Shown here: in pieces, positions 1-11,551 of the stretch | Layout of the letters: each line of letters begins with the position of its first letter | Position numbering within the stretch: the first letter of the stretch is position 1 | Assembly (NCBI GenBank): GCA_963575645.1 | Contig: OY754469.1 | Coordinates: 48,256,753 to 48,320,752, forward strand | Reading direction: 5' to 3' | Source of the DNA: Xanthostigma xanthostigma | Taxonomy: Eukaryota; Arthropoda; Insecta; Raphidioptera; Raphidiidae | DNA length: 64,000 nt | Made by a program: the position numbers and the translations under genes | The notes under the pieces: generated by a model | The model's database searches: none | Told to the model about the DNA's origin: nothing | Seen by the model: the letters and a program-made list of their open reading frames with translations, nothing else

Positions 1-478
1 CGCAATGAGCACGATACAGGTCAAACGGATGAACGGATTGAAACTAAATTTTGGGAGAATGTTTGGTATGCAAATATGAAGAGCCTTATTGTTTTTGGGG
101 AATTGTTTATTATATAATACTGATATACTTTTCATAACGTCTTATTATACTATTTATTTTTTCAAAAAGTTCCGTTTTTTTTCTAAACTTTATAGTTTCG
201 GAAATATTTTGAAAATAAAAAAAATCAGCTGTTCTTTTGTTTTGTAGATCTGTCTGAAATAAACTAGTTAAGCATGCTTTGATTAATTTTTACAATATGT
301 AGGTAACCATAGCAACGAAGAGCAAATATAATATTGAATACTAGCAATTCCCCGCGTCACCTCACGCGATATCAGAAATTTTATTCTCTTTATTATATTA
401 ATATCAAAAGACAATACTTTTGAAGTTGGAATGCGGTCGCATCGCCCAATTGGTTGGAATTTAATTCCTAGTAAAATA
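1..478 (+). repeat. Interspersed repeat family B, copy 1
   Basis: Runs from GAGCACGATACAGGTCAAAC through ATTTTGGGAGAATG and CGCGTCACCTCACGCGATAT to about GGTTGGAATT. The same sequence recurs at 47366-47853 (+), 45483-45976 (-) and, interrupted, at 19831-20570 (-). Part of it (GGATTGAAACCAAATTTTGG and the GGCGCATGCG motif) also lies inside the two long family C elements. No TIR or ORF is recognised; probably a non-autonomous element or the tail of a larger transposon. The copy is cut by the window edge. Confidence 0.7.
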
Positions 479-1409
479 TATGTATACTAATTATTATTAA
501 GTGTTTAAATAAAATTTTTCATTTAGATCTATTAGATTATTCGTTAATTTATCAGTGAATAATATATATATATTTTTTTTTGTAATAGGTCATATGCATG
601 AGACTCCAAATTGGTTTAAATTTTTATTTCGAAATATATTTTAGTTCCTAATTCTATCGTAATGGATATTTTATTAATCTAATAACTGAAAAACACTACA
701 AATAATAAAAAAGAAATGTAGAAAATATGCGCTATTTTCGAATTTTCAAAACACAGCGTAACGTCAGAGTATATATCAAGAACAGTTTCCATGACGACTG
801 TGTCGTCTCACAGTAAGATTATGTCAGTATTCAGAGAAAACAACAAATAAACTTAATTTAGAACATTAACAATTTGACATCAAGGTTGACATGCATCATA
901 TACTATGATCATATATCATGACGTCACATAAGCCCGCCAACATAGCCGATTGTTTAAACTGTCTAATTTTGAATGTGAAATTTAATATTTTTTTTCTTAT
1001 GATAATATTACATTTTTAAATGATTATCAATTTTTTTCCGTATTATGGTTGACTAAATAATCTATTAAAAATATAAAAAAAATACATGCATATGACGGTG
1101 TCTCTCAATGTATCAACAGTTTATTATTTGATTGCAAATTATATATTATGTAGATTGTAGAGGATAAATAAAATTAGTTGACATAAAGTAGATGATATTT
1201 AATCATTGAAGCAAATAAGGCACAAGAAATGGAACGCTATACACTGTATCGAGAGTGGAAGCTGAGGCTGATAGTGAAACCTACGGTGCAAGTTTTAATT
1301 GGATTAGAATCTAATTTAGCCATACTGACCAGAAACAGCAAGGAGGTGGATCCCGGCGGTAACTCTGATACACTGCGGTGTATGCGTTACGCCTATGGTC
1401 GTATACACA
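479..1409. other. AT-rich stretch, nothing recognised
   Basis: Low-complexity AT-rich sequence. It holds an isolated TGACGTCA palindrome near 920 and a 92-codon open frame (1229-1507) that runs into Helitron A1; that frame shows no protein family I recognise and is probably chance. Confidence 0.5.
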
Positions 1410-1990
1410 TCATATATAATAATACGTTAAGGTTAAGATGTTTGCCTCCTTTTTTAGAAAAAACCTCACAATTTCTCCACATAAATTATATATCATTTTA
1501 CAGATAATTGCTTGCTCTACTGACATCGACAACTAAAAAATTTATTATTGCTTTTGTTTTTGTAAATTAATTAATTAACAGCAACGCTGAACAACGTCTG
1601 CCATCTGACGGCTTTAATTTTGAAACAGCGCCAACACTTCGATCTGTCATCTGACCTTTATATTGTAAATACTGCATACTGCCAACTGACGGCTTTAATT
1701 TTGAAACAGCGAGCAACGCTGAACAACGTCACAGAAATGCTGCATGATGCCATCTGACGGCTTAGCTCAACGCTTTTGCTACTTGCGCCTCTATATGACA
1801 ATTTTAATAAAATATTTCTTCGATCTGTCATCTGAGCTTCATATTGTAATACAACAAAAAGAAGATCGTTATAAGCAGTGTGCAAAATTAGAAACGAATT
1901 GAATACCTGCAATCATATTTAAAAAATAATTTTGTAAAGTGATAATTATTATACTTATTTAGTGCGAATAATTCGCACAGGTCACACTAG
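1410..1990 (+). mobile_element. Non-autonomous Helitron family A, copy 1 (full length)
   Basis: Begins TCATATATAATAATACG after an A and ends ...GTGCGAATAATTCGCAC-AGGTCACA-CTAG before a T. This is the Helitron signature: 5' TC, a hairpin (7-bp stem, 3-nt loop) 8 nt before 3' CTAG, insertion between A and T, no TSD. The interior has three copies of the motif TGCCATCTGACGG (inverted relative to copies on the other strand) and no rolling-circle Rep/helicase coding. Short open frames inside (about 84-92 codons, recurring in each copy) are the element's own sequence, not genes. Confidence 0.85.
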
Positions 1991-1997
1991 TTTCATT

Positions 1998-2310
1998 ATA
2001 GTACGCGCCACGAATCTTAAAGGCTCGGAAGTTAGATGCGAATGCGCGGGCTTGCGTTTGTACAGTCTGTTAAAAAACTATACAAACTCGCAACTCAACA
2101 AAACTAACATAGCAATAACAACTTGACAATAGCGTACTCGACTGTACTTTAAAGCTAGAAAGCGACAAGTGACAAAGGCAACGAGCGATCACGGCCAATC
2201 ACCGACGAGCGCACATTCCGTGGTGGGAGTATCAACGGCTCTAAAATGTGCCTTTGCGACGCTGTTTGTGACTAACTTCAGAAAATTTTAGATCCGTGGC
2301 GCGTACTATA
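1998..2310. mobile_element. MITE with TAGTACGCGCCACG terminal inverted repeats
   Basis: Left end TATAGTACGCGCCACGAATC and right end (reverse complement) TATAGTACGCGCCACGGATC form a TIR of about 20 bp; the arms stay loosely complementary further in. A TA duplication is plausible because TATA borders both ends. The interior is relatively GC-rich and has no ORF. It starts 7 bp after the 3' end of Helitron A1. Confidence 0.7.
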
Positions 2311-2645
2311 CAATTTGTTTTGCTAGATAATCTAGTCACCATCAGACATGAAGGCGGGACTTCACCAAACTGGGCTAGCTCGGGTTCTTTCACTATAAGA
2401 GTAAGTAGGCCGTACCCAAAACCTACGTTTCCTTTTATTTTTAAAAACCCGACTTCATCTTGGTTTTGAAAAAAACCTATTCGGTGACATGTTACTCAAT
2501 ATGGTGCGCGTTTTTTCTCGTCTCTCTCGCCATTTTGTATTTTACGGCCGCCATTTTGATTTTATAAAAACAAAACCAAGCCTATAACTACCGCAAGGTT
2601 TAGATGAATCGATAGACACCTCATTCATCAAAGCCGTTGTTGGGA
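2311..2645. other. Unassigned single-copy-like stretch
   Basis: Contains CGGCCGCCATTTTG-type GC blocks and an AAACCCGACTTCATC block, but no ORF or repeat partner elsewhere in the window. Confidence 0.4.
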
Positions 2646-2941
2646 TTGCTAGTGGCCGTAAGTGGAAACGTGGCCCATGAAGTGAGACAGAAAATGACTG
2701 TCTTTTACTTGACTCGTTCTAAGTGTCGCGTTTGTAGTGGGACAATTAGCAAGTGGAATAGAGCAAGCCACCTCCGTTTCACAGCTTAGTTCCATGTGTA
2801 AACTGACGCGCATCCATTCACGGACGTGCGCATGAGACTCATAGTATAATAAGTGAGACAGACGTATATATGTCTGGACCGTAGTGTTTAAGTCTTTCTC
2901 CCGATCTTCGCTAGCAACATAGAGGGTATTAAATATAAAAA
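2646..2941 (-). mobile_element. Family L inverted-repeat element, copy 1 (fragment)
   Basis: Reverse-oriented homologue of the interior of the elements at 23971-24725 and 38372-39210. It shares CTCCCGATCTTCGCTAGCAA, GACGCGCATCCATTCACGG and TAGTGGCCGTAAGTGG. The outer terminal repeats present in the 24-kb copy are missing or too diverged to see. Confidence 0.7.
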
Positions 2942-3052
2942 CCTTACCCTGTCTCTGCTGTCGCGCAATCGGTTAAAAAAGAACTTTATATCTTATTTAA
3001 ATCAGCACTGGGGCCCGATAAGTGTCGAGTGGGCGTCAAGAAAATATGTACA

Positions 3053-3571
3053 GGTGGCACTTCACATGGCTATTTGTGTTCGCTATTGGATGTTTGTTGT
3101 ATTTGGCAAAATATATGACGTTCAAGACAAAAATGCAAATAGAGGCAAATACGACCATCCACACATGACAGTCAAATAACAAACACACAAACATTTGGCA
3201 GCAGAACGCAAGGTTCAAAATTCCAGGAGTTTTAGCACTGTTTGATTGTCCCAATTCATTTTCAATAGTAATTGTTCCAGTTCTCGCTCACAGCACAGAC
3301 ACAAAAATACTGCACGTCCGTACAGGTTCACGGCGCGTGCGCTTCTGAATATGGTCATTGTGTGGACGGTTTATTTGAGTATTTGCGTATTTGACTCCTT
3401 TGATGTGCCTCAAAAAACCGACAAGCGCACGGTAACGCGTATTTGGTATTGGCCTTATTTGTCAAATAGGCAAATAAGGCCAACACTTTGTCAAATAGAC
3501 TGTCCACACTTGGTAATTGTTTGCCAAATATGCCAAATACACAAATACAAATAGCCATGTGAAGTGCCGGC
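3053..3571. mobile_element. TIR element with GGCACTTCACATGGC ends
   Basis: Left GGCACTTCACATGGCTATTT and right (reverse complement) give the same 20 bp, so the TIR is about 23 bp. The interior repeats a TATTTGGCAAATA-like motif in both orientations and holds a 13-bp-arm hairpin at about 3446-3482 (TTGGCCTTATTTG ... CAAATAAGGCCAA). No transposase is visible; two open frames (72 and 102 codons) simply cross the element. Superfamily not determined. Confidence 0.65.
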
Positions 3572-4083
3572 ATAAAAAGTTTTGTCGTTGTGCGTTCGAC
3601 CAATAATAGTATTCATGAGTTGTGTTTGTCGTCGGTATAAACTTAATGAATTCTCACCCTAAGTACTTTCTGGCGACACAACTTTTTGCTGTATCACACA
3701 CGGTATAACACTCGTTTGTGTAACATCAGCGTATTTTTTAATTACAGAGCTTGTACTGATAGTATAGTAAGGTACAAGGTACCTTCTGTATTATAACAAT
3801 TCATTATAAACGAAGAACGCTCTTTTTTTATAAAACGATTTTCTCGTATCACATTTATACTTTATTCTCAAGAGAATTAATTTAGGTAATTTAATTTTTA
3901 TCACAAGATCGTGTTTTCTGGATTATTAATGCAATGTTTTAATAATAAAATTTACTTAAATATCTTTTATTTTCGGTTTAATGTAACATCCATACATATT
4001 TTATTTATATTTCGCAACGCGTTAAAATTAACAATTATTTAAAAGTCCAAGAAGTCGTGGTCAAAATTATGAGAATTTAATAT
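3572..4083. other. AT-rich stretch, nothing recognised
   Basis: No ORF of note, no repeat partner, no terminal repeats seen. Confidence 0.4.
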
Positions 4084-4130
4084 ACAGTAGAACCTGGATA
4101 AGCAGGAGTTCAACGAACCGCGATGTCTTT
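4084..4130. mobile_element. End fragment of a pogo/Tc1-type MITE
   Basis: TACAGTAGAACCTGGATAAG is the same terminus as the reverse complement of the right end of the 7190-7566 element. Only this end is present; the rest is replaced by the truncated Helitron A2 that follows directly. Confidence 0.55.
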
Positions 4131-4446
4131 TACTGCCATATGACGGCTTTAATTTTGAAACAGCGAGCAACGCTGAACAACGTCACAGCAATGCTGCATG
4201 ATGTCATCTGACGGCTTAGCTCAACGCTTTTGCTACTTGCGCCTCTATATATGACAACTTTAGTAAAATATTTCTTCGATCTGTCATCTGAGCTTCATAT
4301 TGTAATACAACAAAAAGAAGAACGTTATAAGCAGTGTGCAAAATTAGAAACGAATTGAATACCTGCAATCATATTTAAAAAATAATTTTGTAAAGTGATA
4401 ATTATTATACTTATTTAGGGCGAATAATTCGCACAGGTCACACTAG
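4131..4446 (+). mobile_element. Helitron family A, copy 2 (5'-truncated)
   Basis: Matches the 3' half of the family, from the middle TGCCATNTGACGG motif to the hairpin and CTAG, which is followed by T. The 5' TC end and about 270 bp are absent; the break adjoins the MITE fragment at 4084-4130. One base of the hairpin stem differs (GGGCGAATAATTCGCAC). Confidence 0.8.
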
Positions 4447-5594
4447 TTTTTATATAAGATACATTTATTTTAACGTAAAAAAGGGTTAAATAGATATTTA
4501 TCTGCAAGGTAATGGTGCACTCTTATTTTGCAGAACAAAAGTAGAAAATATGGATAAAGTAATATTTTTTCAGACACTTGTTTTATCTTTTTACCTCTTG
4601 AGACTACTCGCTTTTTAGCTGCACCCTAAAATGTATAAAAACACAATGAAGCGAACAATCAAGTGAACAAACACAAGCAGACGGTGATATCTCGGACTTT
4701 GTCTCAACAATTCTGTACATATCCAAACAGAACACATTTTGTGTAGTTCGTTTTTTATAATATTTGGTTGACATGACGAAAAATAACACTTTTTTACAGT
4801 TACTGAACTCAAACTTTTTGTGTGCATTTGGTACGTTTAGAATCACACCAAACTCGCTCGAAAAAGTTTAACTAAAAATTAAGGATTGTTCGTGATGAAC
4901 ATATTTTTATTGAGGGGGTAACGATAATTTGGAAAATTTTATCCCGCGTACTCGGTGATCTGTAGCTTAAACAAAAAAAAGTTTTGGACAAAAGATGTCT
5001 TTTTTTTGTTCGAAGAACACGTCCCAATTAAAAAAAAATTGCGGTTGCCATTTAAAATATCGGAGTTGCCCCCTGTCCTTCCACAGGGGAAGCCCCTTGG
5101 GAGGAATTGTTGTGACCGAAAAATACATTACGAGATTCGCAACATTTTTCAAAATAACTTAATCTCTCTCAATTCAAACTTTATTAGTCAAAAACACAAT
5201 TAAAATTAGGCTTTTGAAAAAAAAATAATTATCGATTTTTTTATTGTATTTTAAAACTTTATTATAAATAATATTGATAATCGATGCGAAAAACTTTCAA
5301 AAATCTTTTTTTAAATTAATTATAAGCAATTTAAAATAGTTGGCAAAACCAAAAGTGCACATCCCGCAAGTTTTCCACTGTATGATAAAAAAATAACAAT
5401 TAAAAAATATTTTTAATAAATTTAACAAGATTTAAAAATTTAAAGAAATAAATAATTAAAAATTGAAAAAATATTTTTTTTAAGTTTGCAAAAATAAAAA
5501 AAATTAAAAACTATACATAATATAATATATAATTAATATCAAGTGGAATAAAATAAAACAAAATAAAAAGAAAAAAAAAGAAAAAAATCAATGA
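4447..5594. other. AT-rich stretch, nothing recognised
   Basis: Mostly A/T homopolymer-rich. Open frames of 61-82 codons at 4604-5203 overlap on both strands and look like chance. No terminal repeats found. Confidence 0.4.
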
Positions 5595-5666
5595 TATCGT
5601 AAGGATTCGAACCCAGGACCTTGCCCTTGGGGATCCAACGGCATAACCATTGCGCCACGGCTGCCT
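5595..5666 (-). pseudogene. tRNA-like sequence (SINE head or decayed tRNA)
   Basis: On the minus strand GGCAGCCGTGGCGCAATGG resembles an A box and GGTTCGAATCC a B box, spaced as in a tRNA. The 3' acceptor strand does not pair with GGCAGCC, so a working tRNA is unlikely. A long T-rich run follows it on the minus strand. Most likely a tRNA-derived SINE head or a pseudogene. Confidence 0.45.
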
Positions 5667-6154
5667 AATACGTGTAGTGGTGTTATCACGGTATACAAGT
5701 GTAGCACTTGTTTTATGGATTACACTATATTTGCACAGCAATTTTATTATATTGTTTTTAAACTATAAGCTGTCAAAAATAATAAAAAATAAAACTGTTT
5801 ATAAAAATTAAACTACTGAACACATTTTAGTGAATTTAAATAGGGTTCTGGTCTGATAGTAAACAAAGTGAATAAAATATAACCCAAGGCAATCCGACCA
5901 AAATTGCGATCTGTAGAGTCGTGACGTACGTACGTACATACGTACAGACCAACCGACAACTGCTGTTTGTGATTTTCAATTACAATTTTAATAGTATTTA
6001 TGAACTCAAATTGATTTAAAAATGGTTCTATTTTATAGATTAGAATCTCCTCTTTTCAAAAAGCTTCAATTTGAATGGATTTCGTGTAAAATTTACTTAG
6101 ATATAACTTCTTATATGAACGAAAGTCAGCTCTGACGCACAAAGCGATAATAAA

Positions 6155-6183
6155 GCACATACCGCTAGTTTAGCGGTATGTGC
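6155..6183. repeat. Perfect hairpin, 13-bp arms
   Basis: GCACATACCGCTA - GTT - TAGCGGTATGTGC. A related single arm, AGCGGTATGTGCAATT, lies at about 13475 after Helitron A3, so it may be a scrap of a repeat. Confidence 0.6.
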
Positions 6184-6246
6184 AATTGATAAAATATTTA
6201 AAAAAATCACGTGACTGCAAACGCACTAAAATTGTTTTTGACAGTT

Positions 6247-6335
6247 GTGACGTCATAATGGTAAAATGTATATACGCAGTATACTATCAATGGCTTCTAC
6301 CTACATGTGTATTGACTAAAACATTATGACGTCAC
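6247..6335. repeat. Short inverted repeat with CRE-like ends
   Basis: GTGACGTCATAATG at the left and its exact reverse complement at the right, 89 bp overall. Each arm contains the 8-bp palindrome TGACGTCA. Could be a very short MITE or a paired binding site; no second copy with both arms was seen. Confidence 0.5.
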
Positions 6336-7187
6336 ATTATGTTCGGGAAATGTCGGCGCGTTCTCGAAACTGGGTACAAAAATTTATTTTTAATTTGATA
6401 TAACTTTTGAATTATAACGAAAATAAAAAAAAGAAAAATAGTTTTGTTATAAAACTTATATACGATCTTTCCATTTATGACAAAAGAAAATTTCATTCAA
6501 AAGCCCAATTGTACAGACATTGTCAATAAAAAGAAATATGATACAGAAATTACAATAAATTTGGATGTTTTTTTTTTTTAAACTTAAAGAATAAAATAGC
6601 TATAGGAGTGATGCGAGATTGTTCTCGAAACAAATGAAATACTCTATTAAATACGTACGTATGTGTGTATTATAGACACGAAGCACCGGGGGAACTCAAT
6701 TAAGCTCGGCCAGCTTTGGGTTTGTTAGGAAAAAGATTTGCTGAGGATTATTTTATTCGGCGCGCGTTAAGTCAGACGGTCGGATCAGAGAACCAACGCC
6801 AACTTACTTACTTTTGCCGCTCTGCTGCTTCGATATATACCTCTCTACTCCTTAAACAGAACGATTCGTAGCGGTAAATTAATTAAAATTGAATTATATT
6901 TCATTTCGATGCTCCCCTGCGTGTATATATGTGTACTATCTCGTTTCTTACATTTTCCTTCACGACGTTCGTTGCGCTTCTTTAAATTAATATCTTAATT
7001 TTTGTCATTCGCCGCTGCTCATCTTTACCAGCGTTATAAATCTAGCCATTATTTCGCTTATTTTCTCACAGAAATTAATCCGCGAAAGTTTATTTATACT
7101 GAACTTATTTCGTCTAACTTTAGGGTAAATTTTTATTAACGTGCTTTTTAACTTGCAGATGCTTGTGTAATATTTATATATAATTAA
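6336..7187. other. AT-rich stretch, nothing recognised
   Basis: No ORF above about 50 codons and no delimited repeat. Confidence 0.4.
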
Positions 7188-7189
7188 TA

Positions 7190-7566
7190 CAGTGAAACCT
7201 GAGTGAGTGAGAACTGGGAAAGCGAGAAAAAGGGAGAGTACTTGCCAGATACTGTCTTTGTAACCCCCTAAATAAGTGAGAAACAGAAACCTCTATAAGA
7301 GAAAGACGATTTTCACACATGGACCTCTATAACTGAGACTACTACTTGCCTGCACCTCTGCAAGCGATAGTCGAACGTATTAAATAGTTTCATGAAATTT
7401 AAGAATGAGTTATAAATAACTGAACTATTTTTGTATAGTTTTTATAGACCGCTATCAGTGAGAAAGGCCACTCCTTTATAAGCTAGGAACTCGGGTTAGT
7501 GAAAAACCTCCATAAGCGAAAAAGAGATCGTGGTCCCTTGAACTCTTACTTATCCAGGTTCGACTG
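7190..7566. mobile_element. TA-flanked MITE of pogo/Tigger type
   Basis: TA-CAGTGAAACCTGAGTGAGTG at the left and, reversed, TA-CAGTCGAACCTGGATAAG at the right: 377 bp with a CAGT-CGAACCT TIR and TA duplication, as in IS630-Tc1-mariner elements of the pogo branch. The interior repeats AA-CCTCTATAA-G-GA motifs. No transposase. Confidence 0.75.
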
Positions 7567-7587
7567 TATTTACATTGCTAATTAGAT

Positions 7588-7880
7588 CAGGGGCGGGCAA
7601 ATCTTTTGATCGCCGGGGCATATAGCTGATGAAAATTTGACCGCGGCCACATAGCTGATGAAAATTTGACCGCGAGCCAAAAATTTGCAGACCAGAAAAA
7701 ACAAAAAAAAAGGCCCTCGCATACTATTTCCGCATTTGAAGAGCAAAAAAAAAAAAGCTCCTTAGGTTCTTTTTTCGTCTGCTCTGGCCCTTGCTATTTC
7801 TTTACTATTTTTCTAAAATTTATAAAATGCTTCGCGGGCCGGACAAAATTGTGCTGCAGGCCGCCATTTGCCCAGGCCTG
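7588..7880. mobile_element. hAT-type MITE
   Basis: CAGGGGCGGGCAAATC at the left and GATTTGCCC-like CATTTGCCCAGGCCTG at the right are typical hAT termini. The expected 8-bp duplication is imperfect (AATTAGAT versus GCCTAGAT, last five bases shared), so it is old. A 27-bp stretch (CATATAGCTGATGAAAATTT...) is tandemly duplicated near the left end. The 74-codon frame within is not a gene. Confidence 0.7.
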
Positions 7881-8949
7881 GCCTAGATGATATGACTTTT
7901 CTCTGATGGCAACAACTGATTTTCATTTTCGTAGATTTCTTTCTATTTTTTTTGTAGAGTTAAAAAATTAACCTGATGTTACAAAGTACATTTTTTATAG
8001 ATTAGGATAATAAAATATATTATCGCGCAAGTCGACGAAAAAACGGCGGCAATCTACAAATTTGGACGAAGCCGGACCGGGTCTCTATTATTTAATAGAT
8101 TAGTAAAAGTTTTTTCCAATTTTAAATAATTATGAATAACGGAAATGCGGACACATATAGGTATAATTCTTTTCTTTTTATTGCTTACGTTTCATCAAAA
8201 ATATTGACTTTGTCAAAGCTCAAAAAACATTTTTAAATTGGAAAATAAAGTTTAACATAAAAATTATTATTTATTTTCTACTTTAGAAAAAATCCCTTAA
8301 ATTTTTTATTATGTCAAAATTAAACAAAAAAAAAATATTATTCCAATATTAACTTGTAAAACTATTTCGGTTTGTAATTACAAAAAAATAATGTTTAAGG
8401 TATTCCTTTTTATTTATTTTTTTGTAGTGATATCATTAAACTTATTGAATTAGTGCACTTTTAGCTTTGTAAGAAGTGAAACTGTACAAAGGAACTGTGG
8501 AAAACTTTTGTGCAAATAACAGTTGTGTGGTGAACAACTGAAAGAAAAGTAAAATAAAAAATTCAAACTAGATTGCGGATGACTTCGAGCAGAATTTAGA
8601 TTATAGGGTTGAGAGATTTAGGTATTCTGTAATGTAACAGTATCTGTACAAAATTTAAAAAATCAATATAGGTAAGAAATAACTTGAGATCATGGACGTC
8701 GAAAATATTGATCGATTTTTCCTCATGCCACATCGCCTTTAATAATGTCTATCGAAATGCCAATGGACCACGAAGCTTCGATACTGAGGTATACTTATTA
8801 TTGAGTATAATACTCAGAATAACACAGCTAAACGAAGCGCGTTATGTGGCCGAGCGGTTGACAGTACAAGGTAACTGTTTCGACCCCCCAACACCACCAG
8901 TATTGATGCTTTCTTTTTTTTACTAATGAAATTTTTTTTGATAAAAAAA
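7881..8949. other. AT-rich stretch with a weak tRNA-like motif
   Basis: Mostly unassigned. At about 8848-8890 the string TGGCCGAGCGGTT resembles a tRNA A box, but no matching B box or fold follows, so it is not called as a gene. Confidence 0.35.
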
Positions 8950-8951
8950 TA

Positions 8952-9426
8952 GTGTAACCTCTTTATAACGAATCTCAAGGGACGGTGCATTTTTTTCATT
9001 ATAAAGAGTTTTCGTATGATGAGGGAAGGAAGAATAATAACCAAATTTCATCCAATTAATTTATTCCAAACACACATATTCCGTTAACTTTGCCTGACGT
9101 TTTTTGTATTTTATTAAGTATCTTATGCATATCTTGTAATGTGGTGGAATTATCTTCATTAAACAATAGGAATTTTTCGATAAGTTTGACGACATCAAGT
9201 GCTTGTTGAATATAGTTGATGATGGTTTAGAATCGTCCTCTGTACGTCTGTAAATATTTGCTGACGCCTAAATATGAACATATTTCTTCGTAATAGAGAA
9301 TGGCTGTTGCGCTATAAAGATGATATTAATGTATGGGTTTTAAGGTAAACCAACCAAATTGTAAAAATTTCTACGTTATAGGGAGTTTTCCGTTATAACG
9401 CAGAACGTTATAAAGAGGTTACACTG
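8952..9426 (-). mobile_element. pogo/Tigger-like transposon remnant
   Basis: Ends GTGTAACCTCTTTATAACG and CGTTATAAAGAGGTTACACTG are inverted repeats; TA follows the right end and precedes the left, where the first CA of the TIR has been lost. The inside carries a transposase tail on the minus strand (separate entry). At about 475 bp it is an internally deleted copy. Family C1 starts 15 bp later. Confidence 0.7.
9056..9226 (-). pseudogene. C-terminal fragment of a pogo/Tigger-like transposase
   Basis: The minus strand reads about 57 codons to a stop, including NYIQQALDVVKLIEKFLLFN and LQDMHKILNKIQKT. The alternating helical pattern ALD..K.IEKFLL....L..M.KI resembles the acidic C-terminal helices of Tigger-type DDE transposases. 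The frame is closed upstream by a stop and the catalytic core is absent. Moderately sure of the family because of the TIRs around it; the peptide alone would not be enough. Confidence 0.5.
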
Positions 9427-9440
9427 TATTTAAAATGTAT

Positions 9441-10426
9441 AGTTTTGACGTGATAACGTCTTATAAATTGATGAATCACCAATCTTATAAATTGATAAAA
9501 TACCGACTGCATGCACGAAAAAGTGTAACGTAACGTTCCTAACGTTCGTAACGCGTAACGTTCCGCCTGACCCTGTGCGTGCTTTTTGCTAATTTCTCGC
9601 TCAATTTAAATCAGATCGGTTTGAAACCAGTCTTAAACGATAGAGGAGAACATTTTACATAGATTTCGTATAACAGAATTTGCCTAAACAGTTTTTTTAT
9701 ACAAAATATAGAAAAATAGCTGTATAAATGCAATGTTGTCTAATGCATGGCGCGACGCGGTCGGTCGTCTTTGTTTGCCGTACATGGAAATTAGAAAATA
9801 ACGTATGTCTTGTCTTAACATGAAAACGGCTGCATTTCTAATGTTTAAGTCAATTTTTTGACATTAGTATTTTGTGAAATGCAACGCCTTCTAAATTAAC
9901 TATTGGAATAACTAATTATTATTAGAACATAATACTTTGACAGTTGCAAACGTCACTTTTGACATTTCTTATCATTCCGACACCAAGGATAAGCGGATTG
10001 AAACCAAATTTTGGGAGGATGTTTGATATGCAAATATGAAGTGGCCTATTGTTTTTGGAGAACATCGGCGCATGCGTAAAAGAATATATCTCTTATAATG
10101 ATGTTTTATATAATAATAATATAGTTTTTAAAACGGTTTTTACTCTATCTATTTTTACTAGAAATTTTTGTAAATTTTTTGGGGAAAATCGGCGCATGCG
10201 CAAAAGAGATACATGCCATAGTTGTTTTTTATATAATAATAGTGTACTTTTTATAGTGTTTTATTATTCTACTTAATAAAATTTACCTAAATTTGAAGCG
10301 AAAGATGCAATATCATAGATTCGAATTATTATAATTATTATATAAATTTAGGTTATGTATTACGGAATACGTTATCACGTAAAACTATCGTCCGTAAACC
10401 GACTTTACAGACAACCAATTTTTTTT
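9441..10426. mobile_element. Family C transposon, copy 1 (about 986 bp)
   Basis: Nearly identical to 16529-17528; a deletion derivative is at 56586-56796. Inner inverted repeat: AGTTTTGACGTGATAACGTC at the left and AGTTTTACGTGATAACGTAT (reverse complement) at the right, followed by a tail ending CAGACAACCAATTTTT. The interior has a family-B-like block with two GGCGCATGCG motifs about 120 bp apart. No intact transposase; superfamily unknown to me. Confidence 0.75.
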
Positions 10427-11139
10427 AATAAATAAACAATTTAAAATATAACAATTGTGACCAAGAACTGATGGGGCTCCTGTTGGCACACATTGTTTGC
10501 ACATCCACGCTGATTATTATCGCGTAAATACTGAACGCTAATCGGACTAGCGTGTAGAGAACAAAGAACTACACTTGCAGTCGGTATCGCGCTACGACGT
10601 ACTACTTTACCGATACGGACACTAACAGCATACGTCGGGAGGACAGTGTTTACAAAACTATACTCTACTGATTTCATTGGACTGAACTTAATACAAAAGA
10701 ACCGGGAATTTGAGTCAGTCTGTCTGAACGCGAGAAACTCAAAAACTACCAAACAGATTTTCATACGGTTTTCACTAAAAGAAAGAGCGACCAACGAGGA
10801 AGGTTTCTGTATATAATTTGTAAATATTTTGTACAAAATAACTGAACTATGGCGGTGTTTTGTTTTCGTACGCTTACATTGGTGACTTTAGATCTTTTAA
10901 AAATAAAACTACGCAGTTTTTTATTACAGAAATGTTTTTATTCTATTAGTGACTTTGTATCTTAATGTTCTTTAATTGTGACGAGCTTATATCATGTATT
11001 TGGTTTTTGGGCAAAATAAATTATGTATGTATGTATGTTCTTGGCTAACGCTGGCCAAATCTTTAGAGATACGTCAAAACAATGTACTTTGATAGTTCTG
11101 CTGTGTAGATGGGAAGGTCAATATAATATTTTCTTCATA
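10427..11139. other. Unassigned stretch with a 131-codon open frame
   Basis: A minus-strand frame at 10441-10836 is open for 131 codons but matches nothing I recognise. Its upstream part covers a transposon-tail-like motif, on the minus strand GAAAATCTGTTTGGTAGTTT then TTGAGTTTCTCGCGTTCAGA. Probably transposon-derived non-coding sequence. A (TATG)n run lies at about 11023. Confidence 0.4.
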
Positions 11140-11140
11140 C

Positions 11141-11551
11141 CTCGATCGAAAGTGCATACTTTCGGCACCAATTGTAAGGCAGAAAGTCTAACATTTACTC
11201 CCTGGTGGGATTATACGCTACAATACGGGAAGATCGTACGTTCGTGCGGTAGTAAATCAAAAACAACCGAACAACTGTTGTTCAGATGTCGTTTCCATAG
11301 CAACCCTATCACAATTTAGCTAATAGTCGCGAACAGCTGTCATTATTGTTTTTACATATAACCTCAAAGCTTGTTGCTTGGAATTTATCTGTGTTTTTAT
11401 GTAATTAATTAATGTACTTAATAAGCGTGCTTTCGATCGAGGTAAAAAGAGAATAGTATACTCCACACCGGCCGAAAGTGTGATATCCTTGCCCCTCGTG
11501 GCGCACAGGGCAAGATATCATACTTTCGGCCCTTGTGGTGTAATATACTAT
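11141..11551. mobile_element. Family R element, copy 1
   Basis: Inverted CCTCGATCGAAAGTGCAT / GTGCTTTCGATCGAGG at 11141 and about 11440, then a strong hairpin at 11468-11545: GGCCGAAAGT-TGATATCCTTGCC and its complement around TCGTGGCGCACA. A diverged second copy lies at 55174-56172. The 98-codon frame crossing it is not conserved as a protein in the second copy. Confidence 0.65.

Noticed and set aside
1658-1912. Recurring 65-92-codon frames with near-identical peptides (RRNILLKLSYRGASSKSVEL...) at 1.7, 31.9, 35.7 and 54.4 kb
   Set aside because: They are the same stretch of Helitron family A in each copy. Similarity is at DNA level along the whole element, including non-coding parts, so there is no sign of selection on a protein.
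8030-8110. GGACGAAGCCGGACCGGGTC as another Helitron 3' end
   Set aside because: No CTRR with a hairpin at the right distance and no 5' partner found.
8848-8890. TGGCCGAGCGGTT as a tRNA-Ser/Leu gene
   Set aside because: Only an A-box-like string; no B box at the right distance and no cloverleaf.
10441-10836. 131-codon minus-strand frame
   Set aside because: No domain recognised, and the upstream part lies over a transposon-tail-like motif. Treated as non-coding.
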